From DASUPK01 sp963744105 (GTDB taxonomy: Bacteria; Actinomycetota; Thermoleophilia; Solirubrobacterales; 70-9), in NCBI GenBank assembly GCA_963744105.1, contig CAVUSJ010000002.1, positions 248,001 through 312,000 of the forward strand: a stretch of 64,000 nt of DNA, given 5' to 3'. Each line of letters begins with the position of its first letter. Within the stretch, counting starts at the first letter, position 1. Under the pieces are notes generated by a model. It was given only the letters and a program-made list of their open reading frames with translations, was not told where the DNA came from and searched no databases. Shown piece after piece: positions 34,698 to 43,624 of this stretch. A program made the position numbers and the translations under genes.

Positions 34698-37619
34698 ATG
34701 CCACCAGTGAGGAGAGGTAAGCCGGGAAGGATCGCGGCACTGGCTCCCTTGGCGTTGACGTTCGCCGTCGGAGTTGCGTACGCCGCAAGCCAGGGGTCGG
34801 TGGGCGTCATCGGCCCGGCGACGGGCATCCAGCCTTCCGGCCGCCATCTCGAGCCCGAGGGCAGGCTGACGCCCCTGGGCAACCTGCCGACCGGCGGGGC
34901 CCTGACGACCAACGGCCGCTTCCTCTGGGCGCTCTCCACGGGCCGAGGAAAGAACGACGTCCGGATCGTCCAGGTCGCGAAGGGCCCGTGCAAGGGGGGC
35001 AAGGGGAAGACCAAGGGCTCCAAGAAGTGCAACCGCCGCGAGGGGCGGAGAGTCGGCAGGGTGGTCCAGACCATTCCGTTCCCCGGTCTCAGCGGCGGGA
35101 TCGCGATGTCTCCGGACGGCCACACCGCCTATGTCTCCGGTGAGGCCGACTCCTCGCACAGCGCCGAGAAGGTGGACCCCAGCACGCCGGGGCGCCAGGG
35201 AGACGTCATCCACGTGTTGCACTACGACCCGAAGACCGGAATCGCGACGCGGGCCGGAATCGTCCCGGTGCCGCCTCCGAGCGACGCGCCGCCCTACCAG
35301 GAATTCCCCCCGAACACCACGAAACGCCTCTCATGGCCGCGGGACATCGCGGTCAGCCCGAACGGGCGCACGCTTCTCGTCGCGCTCAACCTCGCCGATG
35401 CCGCCGCGTTGATCGACACCACCACCGGCAACGTCCGCTACGTCAATGTCGGCCACTATCCATACGGCGCCGGGATCACGACCGACGGCAAGTACGGCCT
35501 GGTGAGCAGTGAGACCGAGGGCACGGTCTCGGTCGTGGACCTCGCCGCCGGCAAGGTGGTCAAGACGATCGCGGTGGCGCCGCCGCTCTCTCACCCGGAG
35601 AGCATCGCCATCGATCCGAAGGCCCCGCGAGCTTTCGTCGGTAACGCGAACCAGGACACGATCACCGTGATCGACACGAAGACGCTGTCGGTGGCGAGGA
35701 CCCTGTCCGTGGAGCGCCCGCAGGGGATCGGGACCTCGCCCACCTATGTGAGCGTCACCTCGGACGGTTGCGACCTCCTCTCGGCCGATTCCGGCGAGGA
35801 CGCGGTGGCGGTCTTCGCCCTGTCCCGGAAGAAGCGCTGCGGCGAGGGCGCCAAGCGGGGCCCGAAGAAGAAGGGGAAGAAGGGCGGGGCGAACAGCGCA
35901 GACGCCGTGGCGGCCGCGAAGCGCAAGGCGAAGGCTCGCAAGGCGAGACCCTTCCAGCTCGTCGGCCGCATCCCGACCGGGTCCTATCCCACGGTGGTGG
36001 CGGCGACGCCCAAGCGCCGCCAGCTGGTCTGGGTCTCGGCCCGCGGTCTGGGTGTGGGGCCAAACCCCGGCGGCCCCAACCCGAACACGGGCGACGACAC
36101 CTACCTGAATCAGTATCTGCCCTCGATCGTCGACGGCGCCTCGGGCGTCCTCAACTACCCGAGCGACAGGAAGATTCGCAAGCTGACCCCGATCAGCGAC
36201 AGGCAGGTGGTCCCCGCCGACGCCCGCAGCGCGCCGGCGAACACGCCGATCACGGCCGGCGGCCCGATCAAGCACGTCTTCTACGTCGTGCGCGAGAACC
36301 GGACCTATGACCAGATGCTGGGCGATGATTCGCGCGGCGACGGCGACCCGGCGCTGTCGCTCTTCGGCCCGAACATCACGCCCAACCTCCATGCGCTCGT
36401 GCAGCGCTTCCCGTTGCTCGACCACGTCTACGCGAATTCCGAGGCTTCGATCGACGGGCACTACTGGACCGCGGCGGGGGCGGTCTCGGACTACGTCACC
36501 AAGAACTGGCACCAGAACTACGCCGGCCGCAACCGCCCGTACGACTTCGGGTCATACGAGGTGAGCGCCCCGCCGAAGGGGTACATCTTCCAGCGCATGC
36601 TCCAGAGCGGCGTCTCGTTCTACAACTACGGCGAGGCGCTGGCCGGGCTCTCGCCGTTCCCGGACAAGGACCGCAGCCCGGAGCAGACCGCCCAGAACAA
36701 CCAGCTCCTCAGCCCGACCCTGACCGACGTTCAGCTGAACGGCGGCTGCTACGACAGCGACATCTCGATCTTCGACACTCCGGCGGTCGGCCCGAAGGTG
36801 GGGAACGTCTACGACTCGAGCCTGCCGCCGGGATCCCAGCCGGGCGACGCCTCGCGCTTCAGCTGTTTCAACAGCAGGTTCCAGGCGCAGGTGGCGAGCA
36901 ACTCGGTCCCGACGTTCAACTACCTGTCTCTCCCGCTTGACCACACCGAGGGGCTTTCCCCGGGCAAGCGCACCCCCGACGCCGACATCGCTAACAACGA
37001 CTGGGGCCTCGGCCAGATCGTGGACACCATCTCGCACTCGCCGATCTGGAGCAGCTCGCTGATCCTGGTCGTCGAGGACGACTCGCAGAACGGCGCCGAC
37101 CACGTCGACGCCCACCGCATCCCGGCGCTGGTGATCAGCCCCTACACCGAGCAGGGCGCGGTCGTCCACGACCGTTACGACCAGCTCTCGTTCCTGCGGA
37201 CGCTCGAGATCATCTCCGGCCTGCCGTCCCTGCACCTCGGCGAGGCGCTGGCGGTGCCCCTGTATGACGCCGTCACCCCGAATCCGGGCAACTCAGCGCC
37301 CTACAACGCGATCATGCCCGGCATCAACATGACCGCGACGAATCCGAACACGGCCGAGAACCGTGCGGCGGTCGAGGGCTATGACCTGGTGAGGACCGAC
37401 CAGGTCCCGCAGGACGTCCTCGACGCGATGCTCTGGCACTACCGCCATGGCTTCAAGTCGGCGCCCCCGCCGGCGGGACCGAACGCCTCGGTCGAGGACA
37501 GCACCGCCCGCGACGCGGGCTCGGTGGACTTCAAGGGGATCGCGCGGCAGATTCGGCGAGCCGCGCATGGCAAGAAGGTGAAGCTGCCCGCCGGGGGCGA
37601 CCCGGGGGGCGACGGCTAG
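34698..37619 (+). CDS. Secreted beta-propeller / phosphoesterase protein
   Basis: 973 aa from ATG 34698 (GTG 34689 is also in frame). A signal peptide (IAALAPLALTFAVGVAYAA) is followed by a YncE-like seven-bladed beta-propeller (about 50-440; repeated DIAVSPNGRTLLVA and SIAIDPKAPRAFVGN blades) interrupted by Lys-rich loops (KGGKGKTKGSKKC; KKGKKGG). A phosphoesterase domain (PF04185-like) begins at IKHVFYVVRENRTYDQMLGD and contains VVEDDSQNGADHVDAHRIPALVISPYT with metal-ligand Asp/His. It is probably an extracellular phosphatase or phospholipase-like enzyme; substrate unknown. Confidence 0.88.
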   Translation: MPPVRRGKPGRIAALAPLALTFAVGVAYAASQGSVGVIGPATGIQPSGRHLEPEGRLTPLGNLPTGGALTTNGRFLWALSTGRGKNDVRIVQVAKGPCKGGKGKTKGSKKCNRREGRRVGRVVQTIPFPGLSGGIAMSPDGHTAYVSGEADSSHSAEKVDPSTPGRQGDVIHVLHYDPKTGIATRAGIVPVPPPSDAPPYQEFPPNTTKRLSWPRDIAVSPNGRTLLVALNLADAAALIDTTTGNVRYVNVGHYPYGAGITTDGKYGLVSSETEGTVSVVDLAAGKVVKTIAVAPPLSHPESIAIDPKAPRAFVGNANQDTITVIDTKTLSVARTLSVERPQGIGTSPTYVSVTSDGCDLLSADSGEDAVAVFALSRKKRCGEGAKRGPKKKGKKGGANSADAVAAAKRKAKARKARPFQLVGRIPTGSYPTVVAATPKRRQLVWVSARGLGVGPNPGGPNPNTGDDTYLNQYLPSIVDGASGVLNYPSDRKIRKLTPISDRQVVPADARSAPANTPITAGGPIKHVFYVVRENRTYDQMLGDDSRGDGDPALSLFGPNITPNLHALVQRFPLLDHVYANSEASIDGHYWTAAGAVSDYVTKNWHQNYAGRNRPYDFGSYEVSAPPKGYIFQRMLQSGVSFYNYGEALAGLSPFPDKDRSPEQTAQNNQLLSPTLTDVQLNGGCYDSDISIFDTPAVGPKVGNVYDSSLPPGSQPGDASRFSCFNSRFQAQVASNSVPTFNYLSLPLDHTEGLSPGKRTPDADIANNDWGLGQIVDTISHSPIWSSSLILVVEDDSQNGADHVDAHRIPALVISPYTEQGAVVHDRYDQLSFLRTLEIISGLPSLHLGEALAVPLYDAVTPNPGNSAPYNAIMPGINMTATNPNTAENRAAVEGYDLVRTDQVPQDVLDAMLWHYRHGFKSAPPPAGPNASVEDSTARDAGSVDFKGIARQIRRAAHGKKVKLPAGGDPGGDG

Positions 37620-37817
37620 CTAAGCGGCTCGCGCGGCCGAGTCGACGATGACCACCATCTCGCCGCGGTTTCCGACCTCGGAGCCCGCCAGGAACATCCT
37701 GCCGACCCCGCGACGCTGTGACTCGATCCGGGCGACCCGGCAGGCATCGTCGTGATCGAGACCGGTGGCCAGGAGCTTCTCCCCGTGAGTGCGGTCAAGA
37801 AAGAGAACGTCGTACAC
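37620..37817 (-). CDS. Small hypothetical protein
   Basis: 65 aa from GTG 37817, with a good AGGAGG ribosome binding site 8 bases upstream (CCTCCT on the plus strand). Sequence MYDVLFLDRTHGEKLLATGLDHDDACRVARIESQRRG...; no family recognised. It ends immediately after the stop of the convergent phosphoesterase gene. Confidence 0.65.
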   Translation of the reverse strand: MYDVLFLDRTHGEKLLATGLDHDDACRVARIESQRRGVGRMFLAGSEVGNRGEMVVIVDSAARAA

Positions 37818-37946
37818 CGCTGTGCCTCCTGATTGGAATCCCCTAATTCACTTCTCATTCTCGTATCGGAATACCGCGTCGGAAACCGTAGAAACTTCCT
37901 GTTCAACTACGGTTAACGCGCAATCGACCGAGGCCATCACTGAATA

Positions 37947-38375
37947 GTGCCGACCGACACCGCCAGAAAAATCAGGATCGTCGTCGCCAAGCCCGGATTG
38001 GACGGCCACGACCGCGGAGCGAAGATCATCGCCCGCGCCCTGCGTGACGCGGGAATGGAGGTGATCTACACCGGTCTGCACCAGACGCCGGAGCAGATCG
38101 CCGAGACCGCGATCCAGGAGGACGCCGACGCCGTCGGGCTCTCGATCCTCTCCGGCGCCCATATGACGCTGGTGCCGCGCGTCGTCGAGCTGCTCTCCGA
38201 GCAGGGGGCGGACGACGTCGTGGTGACTGTGGGGGGGACGATCCCGGCCGACGACATCCCGGAGCTGAAGAAGCTCGGGGTTGCCGAGGTCTTCACTCCG
38301 GGCGCGCCGACCGACGAGATCGTCGAGTTCGTTCGGAAGTCCGTCGAGGGCCGCGAGGCGGCCTCCGCCTCCTAG
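37947..38375 (+). CDS. icmB: B12-binding small subunit of acyl-CoA mutase
   Basis: 142 aa from GTG 37947. Cobalamin-binding Rossmann domain with the base-off/His-on motif DGHDRG (Asp-x-His-x-x-Gly), SILSGAHM and GGTIPADD. It is the size of IcmB (about 136 aa) and the partner of the large subunit at 32996. The two subunits are separated by the phosphoesterase and a small gene, an unusual spacing. The C-terminal 20 residues are acidic and low-complexity. Confidence 0.93.
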   Translation: MPTDTARKIRIVVAKPGLDGHDRGAKIIARALRDAGMEVIYTGLHQTPEQIAETAIQEDADAVGLSILSGAHMTLVPRVVELLSEQGADDVVVTVGGTIPADDIPELKKLGVAEVFTPGAPTDEIVEFVRKSVEGREAASAS

Positions 38376-38596
38376 TAGCCGTATCCGCCTCCGCCGCTGC
38401 TGCTCGAACCGGTGTTGCCGGCCGCCGCGGTCCCGCCCGTCGTCGCGGCGGAGCCACCCCCGGTCGTGGCCGAGCTGCTCGCCGCCGGAGAGGCCGAGCT
38501 GGTCGAGTTGTTGCTGCTGCCGCCGCACGCTGCCAGCCCGATGCCGAGGACCAGGCTGCAGGCGCCGGCGAGGATCAGGCGATGTATGCGATTCAC
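38372..38596 (-). CDS. Small low-complexity lipoprotein
   Basis: 74 aa from GTG 38596, preceded by AAAGGAG. A lipoprotein signal peptide (LILAGACSLVLGIGLAAC, with Cys as the lipidation site) is followed by a Ser/Gly/Ala/Thr-rich tail ending GGGGYGY. It overlaps the end of the convergent B12 subunit gene by 4 bp. Function unknown. Confidence 0.7.
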   Translation of the reverse strand: MNRIHRLILAGACSLVLGIGLAACGGSSNNSTSSASPAASSSATTGGGSAATTGGTAAAGNTGSSSSGGGGYGY

Positions 38597-38722
38597 GGAA
38601 ACTCCTTTACCTTGAATAAGACGTGTCCTTGATCCCCCCTCGCACGTACTACGCCCGGCGCGATCTCCGGGATTGGTGGTCGGCGCGCAATCCAACCTGA
38701 CGCCTCAAACGTAGGAAGAGAC

Positions 38723-39274
38723 GTGGATCCTTCCGACGAGGCACTGCTCGCCGGTTACGCGACGGGCGACCCGCGCACGGCGGCTGCGTTCGTGCGCCGC
38801 TTTCAGGGGCGCGTCTTCGGGCTCGCCCTGACGATCGTCCGCCAGCCCGCGATCGCCGAGGAGGTCGCTCAGGAGACCTTCGCGCGCGTCTACCGGCACG
38901 CCGGCAACTACGACGCGCGCAAGGGGCGCGTCTCGACCTGGCTGCTCTCGATCGCGCGGAACCTGGCGATCGACGTGACCCGGATGAAGCGCCTGGACCC
39001 GGTAGATCCCGAGGTGATCGCGGCCGAGATCTCGATCGAGAACCAGACACCCGGCGCAGACGAGGCGGGCCTGCAGCCCGATGAGCGCGACCAGCTTCGC
39101 TCGGCGATCACCGACCTGCCCGACGACCAGCGCCGCGCCCTCGTGCTCTCCGCCTACATGGGGCGGACCGCCCGCGAGATCAGCGACCTCGACGACGTTC
39201 CTCTCGGGACGGTCAAGACGCGCATCCGCACCGCGATGCTCAAGCTCCGCGGTGAGATGGAGGTCTTCGAGTGA
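38723..39274 (+). CDS. ECF RNA polymerase sigma factor
   Basis: 183 aa from GTG 38723. Sigma region 2 (FVRRFQGRVFGLALTIVRQPAIAEEVAQETFARVYRHAGNYDARKGRVSTWLLSIARNLAIDVTR) and region 4 (LPDDQRRALVLSAYMGRTAREISDLDDVPLGTVKTRIRTAMLKLR) are complete. The stop codon overlaps the start of a zinc-finger anti-sigma gene, the classic pairing. Its regulon cannot be read from the window. Confidence 0.95.
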   Translation: MDPSDEALLAGYATGDPRTAAAFVRRFQGRVFGLALTIVRQPAIAEEVAQETFARVYRHAGNYDARKGRVSTWLLSIARNLAIDVTRMKRLDPVDPEVIAAEISIENQTPGADEAGLQPDERDQLRSAITDLPDDQRRALVLSAYMGRTAREISDLDDVPLGTVKTRIRTAMLKLRGEMEVFE

Positions 39275-39942
39275 TGGATCCGCGCTGCCAGGAGACCCGC
39301 GAGATGGCCTCGGAGCTGGCGCTCGGCATCGTCGAGGGCGAGGAGCGCGGCCGCGCCCTCCAGCACCTCGCCGATTGCCCGGACTGCCGCGCCGAGGTCG
39401 AGCAGTACTCGGACGTCGCCGACGAGCTGCTGCTGCTCGCCCCGCACCGCGAGCCCCCGGTTGGCTTCGAGTCGCGAGTGCTGGACGAGGTTCTGCCTGC
39501 GCCCCAGCCCAAGCGCCGGCGCCGGCTGCGGCTCGTGCTCGCGCCCGCCGGGGCGGCACTCGCTGCGGCCGCGATCGTCCTCGCGATCGTCGCTCCGGAT
39601 CTGCGCCTGGCCTCGCACTACCAGCACACCCTCGATCAGGCGAACGGCAAGGAGTTCGAGTCCTACGCCCTCCGCGGGCCGGGAGACGCCCACGTGGGGA
39701 CCATCTTCAGCTACGAGGGATCGCCCTCGTGGGTGCACGTCGATGTGGACCCGGGGCATCGCGCGGGTTTGACCTCCGCCGAGCTGGTGACCGACGACGG
39801 CGCCCAGATCCCGCTGCGCTGGTTCCACCTGGACGCACGCGGCGGGGCGGGTGGATCGATCCCCGTGGACCCGAATCACGTCTCGGTCCTGCGCCTGACG
39901 GGTTCGCCGGGCACGGCCCCACTGGTCGCCAAGTTCCACTAG
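39274..39942 (+). CDS. Anti-sigma factor with zinc-finger domain
   Basis: About 222 aa from ATG 39274 (GTG 39271 possible), overlapping the sigma factor stop (TGATG). The N-terminal anti-sigma zinc-binding motif has HLADCPDC (His-x3-Cys-x2-Cys) near residue 36. One transmembrane helix (LVLAPAGAALAAAAIVLAIVA) follows at about 90-110. The extracytoplasmic C-terminal domain (about 115-222) is an anti-sigma-K/RskA-like sensor. It is expected to hold the ECF sigma at the membrane until an envelope signal releases it. Confidence 0.9.
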   Translation: MDPRCQETREMASELALGIVEGEERGRALQHLADCPDCRAEVEQYSDVADELLLLAPHREPPVGFESRVLDEVLPAPQPKRRRRLRLVLAPAGAALAAAAIVLAIVAPDLRLASHYQHTLDQANGKEFESYALRGPGDAHVGTIFSYEGSPSWVHVDVDPGHRAGLTSAELVTDDGAQIPLRWFHLDARGGAGGSIPVDPNHVSVLRLTGSPGTAPLVAKFH

Positions 39943-40050
39943 CGAGCGCTCCCGGGCGGTTGGGAAACCTTTCCCCCGAGTATGTGTGCCTCCGCACTTG
40001 AGTGGCGGCGCACCGGGGCGGTAGCCCGTCTAGCATCGGGCTTGACCGAT

Positions 40051-40071
40051 TGACTGGTCAGTCAGCCAGTC
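40051..40071. promoter_or_regulatory. TetR-type operator upstream of the etf operon
   Basis: TGACTG-GT-CAGTCA (40051-40064) is a perfect palindrome apart from its 2-base centre, with an overlapping GACTGG...CCAGTC pair up to 40071. Such sites are typical of TetR regulators of fatty-acid catabolism. It lies 63-83 bp before the etfB start. No TetR gene adjoins. Confidence 0.6.
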
Positions 40072-40133
40072 GGGGCAGTCGCTAATATCCCGCGCCGCCG
40101 CGAAGCAACCCGAATTCCAGAGAGGACCCGACC

Positions 40134-40922
40134 TTGAAGATTTGCGTGCTCGTCAAAGAGGTCCCGGACGCCGCCGTCGACAAGCGGATTGACCCGGAGA
40201 CCAAGCGCCTGGATCGCTCGGGCGAGAAGAACCTGAACCCCTTCGATACCCACGCCCTCGAGGCCGCCATGCAGGTCAAGGAGGGCGGCTCAGACGTCGA
40301 GGAGATCGTCGCCGTGACGATGGGCCCGGAGAGCGCCGTTCGCGCCCTCCACAAGGCCGTCGCGCTGGGCGCCGATCGCTCCGTCCATCTGACGGACGAC
40401 GCCCTCACCGGCTCCGACGTCTGCGCCACCGGCTACGCCCTGGCGAAGGTCCTGGAGGCCGAGAGCCCCGACCTCGTCCTGCTCGGGCAGCAGTCCGATG
40501 ACGGCGAGTGCTACACGATCGGCGCCGTCGTGGCCGACCACCTGAAGATGCCCTCGCTGACCCAGGTGATCAAGATGGACGTCGCCGACGGCAAGCTCAC
40601 CTGCGAGCGCCAGGCCGAGTACGGCTACGACACCGTCGAGGTCGAGCTCCCGGCCGTGATCAGCGTCGGCGACGCGATCAACGAGCCGCGCTATCCGAGT
40701 CTGAAGGCGATCATGGGCGCGAAGAAGAAGCCGCTCGACACCAAAGCCACCGGCGACGTCGGCATCGAGGCCGACCGGGTGGGCGAGAGCGGCTCCCGCA
40801 CCGCGGTGCTCGAGCTCAAGCCCCCTCCGCAGAAGGAGGCCGGCGAGATCATCGAGGACGAGGACACCAACGAGACGGTCGAGAAGATCGTTGCCTGGCT
40901 CGAGGAAAGGAAGCTGATCTAG
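40134..40922 (+). CDS. etfB: Electron transfer flavoprotein beta subunit
   Basis: 262 aa from TTG 40134 (MKICVLVKEVPD). ETF beta signatures: KRLDRSGEKNLNPFDTHALEAA, VTMGPESAVRALHKAVALGADRSVHL, and LLGQQSDDGECYTIGAVVADHL. It pairs with EtfA, encoded with no gap downstream, to accept electrons from acyl-CoA dehydrogenases. First gene of the etfB-etfA-ETF:quinone oxidoreductase operon behind a TetR-like operator. Confidence 0.96.
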   Translation: MKICVLVKEVPDAAVDKRIDPETKRLDRSGEKNLNPFDTHALEAAMQVKEGGSDVEEIVAVTMGPESAVRALHKAVALGADRSVHLTDDALTGSDVCATGYALAKVLEAESPDLVLLGQQSDDGECYTIGAVVADHLKMPSLTQVIKMDVADGKLTCERQAEYGYDTVEVELPAVISVGDAINEPRYPSLKAIMGAKKKPLDTKATGDVGIEADRVGESGSRTAVLELKPPPQKEAGEIIEDEDTNETVEKIVAWLEERKLI

Positions 40923-41897
40923 ATGCCCGGGATTCTGGTCTACGCCCTCCACGACGACGAGGGCAACTTCAACAAGAACTCCCTCGGCGCCCTCTCCGAG
41001 GCGGCGAAGCTCGCCGGCGAGCTGGGCACCGAGGCGGCCGCGGTCGTGGTCGGCGACGTCGCCGATGACGCAGCCGCCGGCCTGGGCGCCTGGGGCGTGA
41101 AGAAGGTCTACCGCTGCAAGGAGGCCCCTGAGGGACTCGCGCAGCCGATCGTCGACGTCATGGCGAAGGTCATGACCGACAACGGTTTCGACTATGCGCT
41201 CTTCGGCGGCGGCCTGCTCGGCTTCGAGATCGGCGCCGGTCTGACTGCTCGTCTGAACGCCGGCGTGACGATGGAGGTCACGCAGGTGAACGTTCAGGAC
41301 GGCAAGCTGGTCGCCGAGCGTCCGATCCTGCAGGACTCCCAGATCGCCGACGTCGGCTACGTCGAGATGCCCGGAATCATCATCAGCCGCCTCAACGCGT
41401 TCGATGAGAACGAGAGCGGCGGCACGGCGGAGGTCGAGGACGTCCAGGTCGAGCTCTCCGAATGGTCCACCAAGGCCAAGATGGTGACCCGCGGCGAGCA
41501 GCGCGGTGAGGACGTCGACATCGAGGGCGCCGACATCCTGGTCGGCGGAGGGCGTGGTCTCGGCAAGGCCGAGAACTTCGACCTCGCCGAGGATCTGGCC
41601 AAGTCGATGGGCGGCGCCGTCGCGGCGACCCGTGCCGTTGTGGACGCCGGCTGGTACCCGTACGCAGCTCAGATCGGTCAGACCGGCAAGACGGTCGCGC
41701 CGAACCTGTACCTGGCGCTCGGGATCTCCGGCGCGATCCAGCACAAGGTCGGCATGCAGAACTCGGAGAACATCCTGGCCATCAACAAGGACCAGAACGC
41801 GCCGATCTTCGAGTTCTGCGATCTCGGCGTGGTGGGCGACCTCCACAAGATCGTCCCCAAGCTGACCGAGGCGATCAAGGCCAAGAAGGGCGGCTGA
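40923..41897 (+). CDS. etfA: Electron transfer flavoprotein alpha subunit
   Basis: 324 aa. The FAD-binding C-terminal domain is complete: GRGLGKAENFDLAEDLAKSMGGAVAATRAVVDAGWYPYAAQIGQTGKTVAPNLYLALGISGAIQH, ending NKDQNAPIFEFCDLGVVGDLHKIVPKLTEAI. It is immediately adjacent to etfB and overlaps the next gene by one base, so the three are translated together. Confidence 0.97.
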   Translation: MPGILVYALHDDEGNFNKNSLGALSEAAKLAGELGTEAAAVVVGDVADDAAAGLGAWGVKKVYRCKEAPEGLAQPIVDVMAKVMTDNGFDYALFGGGLLGFEIGAGLTARLNAGVTMEVTQVNVQDGKLVAERPILQDSQIADVGYVEMPGIIISRLNAFDENESGGTAEVEDVQVELSEWSTKAKMVTRGEQRGEDVDIEGADILVGGGRGLGKAENFDLAEDLAKSMGGAVAATRAVVDAGWYPYAAQIGQTGKTVAPNLYLALGISGAIQHKVGMQNSENILAINKDQNAPIFEFCDLGVVGDLHKIVPKLTEAIKAKKGG

Positions 41898-43588
41898 TGC
41901 CCGTCAAGCCCGCTGAGTTCCCGCCGCCCTTCAACCCGGCGGACTACGTCGGACCGCCGGTCGACGCTCCGGAGGAGCGACTCGAGGCCGGCATCGTGAT
42001 CGTCGGCGGCGGCCCGGCCGGGCTCGCCTGTGCCAATCGCGTCCTGCAGCTGCTCGAGGACGAGCCGGAGCTCACCGAGAAGCTCGGTGAGATCCCGGTC
42101 GCGGTGATCGAGAAGGGCAAGGTCTGCGGCGCCCACAACGTCTCCGGAGCCAACATGGTGCCGTCGGCGATGGAGAAGCTCTTCCCCGACCTCGATCCGA
42201 GCGATTGGCCCGTCTACCAGAAGGTCGAGAAGGACGCCGTGTATCTCCTCACCAAGAGGATGGCGATCCCGCTCAAGCCGCCACCGCCCAACTTCCGCAA
42301 CCACGGCAACTACGTCACCTCGGTCTCGAAGCTGTCGCGCTTTCTTGCGGAGAAGGCTGAGGAGGCGGGCGCCTACATCCTCACCGAGACCGTGGCCGAC
42401 AAGCTGCTCGTCGAGGACAGGATCGTTCGCGGCATTCGCTCGGGCGACAAGGGCCGCGGGCGGGACGGCGAGGAGCTCAGCAACTTCGAGCCCGGGTCAG
42501 ACCTGATGGCCAAGGCCACCGTCCTGGCGGAGGGGACGGTCAGCCACCTGACCCAGTGCGCCGTCGATTACTTCGATTTCTCGGGAGATTCCATGAGATG
42601 GGAGATCGGCGTCAAGGAAGTCTGGAAGGTCCCCAAGCCGCTCGACCGGGTCATCCACACGATGAATTGGCCGCTCCGCGGCCGCCCCAAGTACAACGAG
42701 TTCGGCGGCAGCTTCATCTATCCGATGGGCGAGGACAAGCTCACCATCGGCATGGTCGTCGGACTCGACACCACCGACGCGACCTTCTCCTGCCACGACG
42801 CGCTGCAGCAGCTCAAGACCCACCCGTTCATCCGCAAGCTGCTCGACGGCGGCGAGCGGGTCGGCTGGGGCGCGAAGACGATCCCCTCGGGCGGCTACTG
42901 GACGATGCCGAGGCGGCTCTCAGTGCCCGGCATGGTGATGTGCGGGGACAACGTCTCGATGGTGAACGTCCCCTATCTGAAGGGGATCCACTATGCGATG
43001 CACGCCGGCATGTACGCCGCGGAGGCGATCGTCGAGTCCCTGAAGAAGGACTCCGTCAACTTCGAGGAGTACGAGCGCAAGGTGAAGGGCTCGATGATCG
43101 AGGAGGACCTCTACCGCTCCCGCAACGTGCGCCAGTACGGCGACAAGGGGTTCGTGGCCTTCGGCGCCATCGCCAACGCGTGGCTTCTCTCCCGCGGCGC
43201 GGTTCCCCCCGGCCACAAGAAGGTCGAGCCGGACTCCGAGATCGACGTGGAGGTCGGCAAGGCCGCTGAGAAGTACCCGAAGCCCGATGGCTCCTACATC
43301 TTCGACAAGCTCTCGTCCGTGTTCCTCTCGGGCAACGCGACCCGAGACGACGCCCCGAACCACGTGCGGATCCAGAATCGCGTCCCGCGGGAGGTGGCCC
43401 AGACCTGGGTCTCCATGTGCCCCGCGCAGGTCTACGAGATTCCCGAGGACCAGCTCGAGTCGGGCGCGGAGACCGTCGACGTCCACGTGACCGCCTCGAA
43501 CTGCGTCCAGTGCGGCGCGATCACCGCCAAGGGCGGCCGGCTCACCCTGCCCGAGGGCGGGGACGGGCCGCTGTATCAGGAGACCTGA
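41897..43588 (+). CDS. ETF:quinone oxidoreductase with altered Fe-S motif
   Basis: 563 aa. N-terminal FAD site IVIVGGGPAGLACANRVL; PLRGRPKYNEFGGSFIYPM and GDNVSMVNVPYLKGIHYAMHAGMYAAEAI match ETF-QO/FixC. It transfers electrons from reduced ETF to the membrane quinone pool. The C-terminal ferredoxin-like domain has Cys508 (CPAQVYE), Cys536 and Cys539 (NCVQCGAI), but the fourth cluster ligand position (542) is Ile rather than Cys, so a normal four-Cys 4Fe-4S site is not encoded. The start overlaps the etfA stop. Confidence 0.93.
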   Translation: MPVKPAEFPPPFNPADYVGPPVDAPEERLEAGIVIVGGGPAGLACANRVLQLLEDEPELTEKLGEIPVAVIEKGKVCGAHNVSGANMVPSAMEKLFPDLDPSDWPVYQKVEKDAVYLLTKRMAIPLKPPPPNFRNHGNYVTSVSKLSRFLAEKAEEAGAYILTETVADKLLVEDRIVRGIRSGDKGRGRDGEELSNFEPGSDLMAKATVLAEGTVSHLTQCAVDYFDFSGDSMRWEIGVKEVWKVPKPLDRVIHTMNWPLRGRPKYNEFGGSFIYPMGEDKLTIGMVVGLDTTDATFSCHDALQQLKTHPFIRKLLDGGERVGWGAKTIPSGGYWTMPRRLSVPGMVMCGDNVSMVNVPYLKGIHYAMHAGMYAAEAIVESLKKDSVNFEEYERKVKGSMIEEDLYRSRNVRQYGDKGFVAFGAIANAWLLSRGAVPPGHKKVEPDSEIDVEVGKAAEKYPKPDGSYIFDKLSSVFLSGNATRDDAPNHVRIQNRVPREVAQTWVSMCPAQVYEIPEDQLESGAETVDVHVTASNCVQCGAITAKGGRLTLPEGGDGPLYQET

Positions 43589-43624
43589 CCGTCTTCGACA
43601 TCGGGCGCTCGTAGGCTTCGCCGG

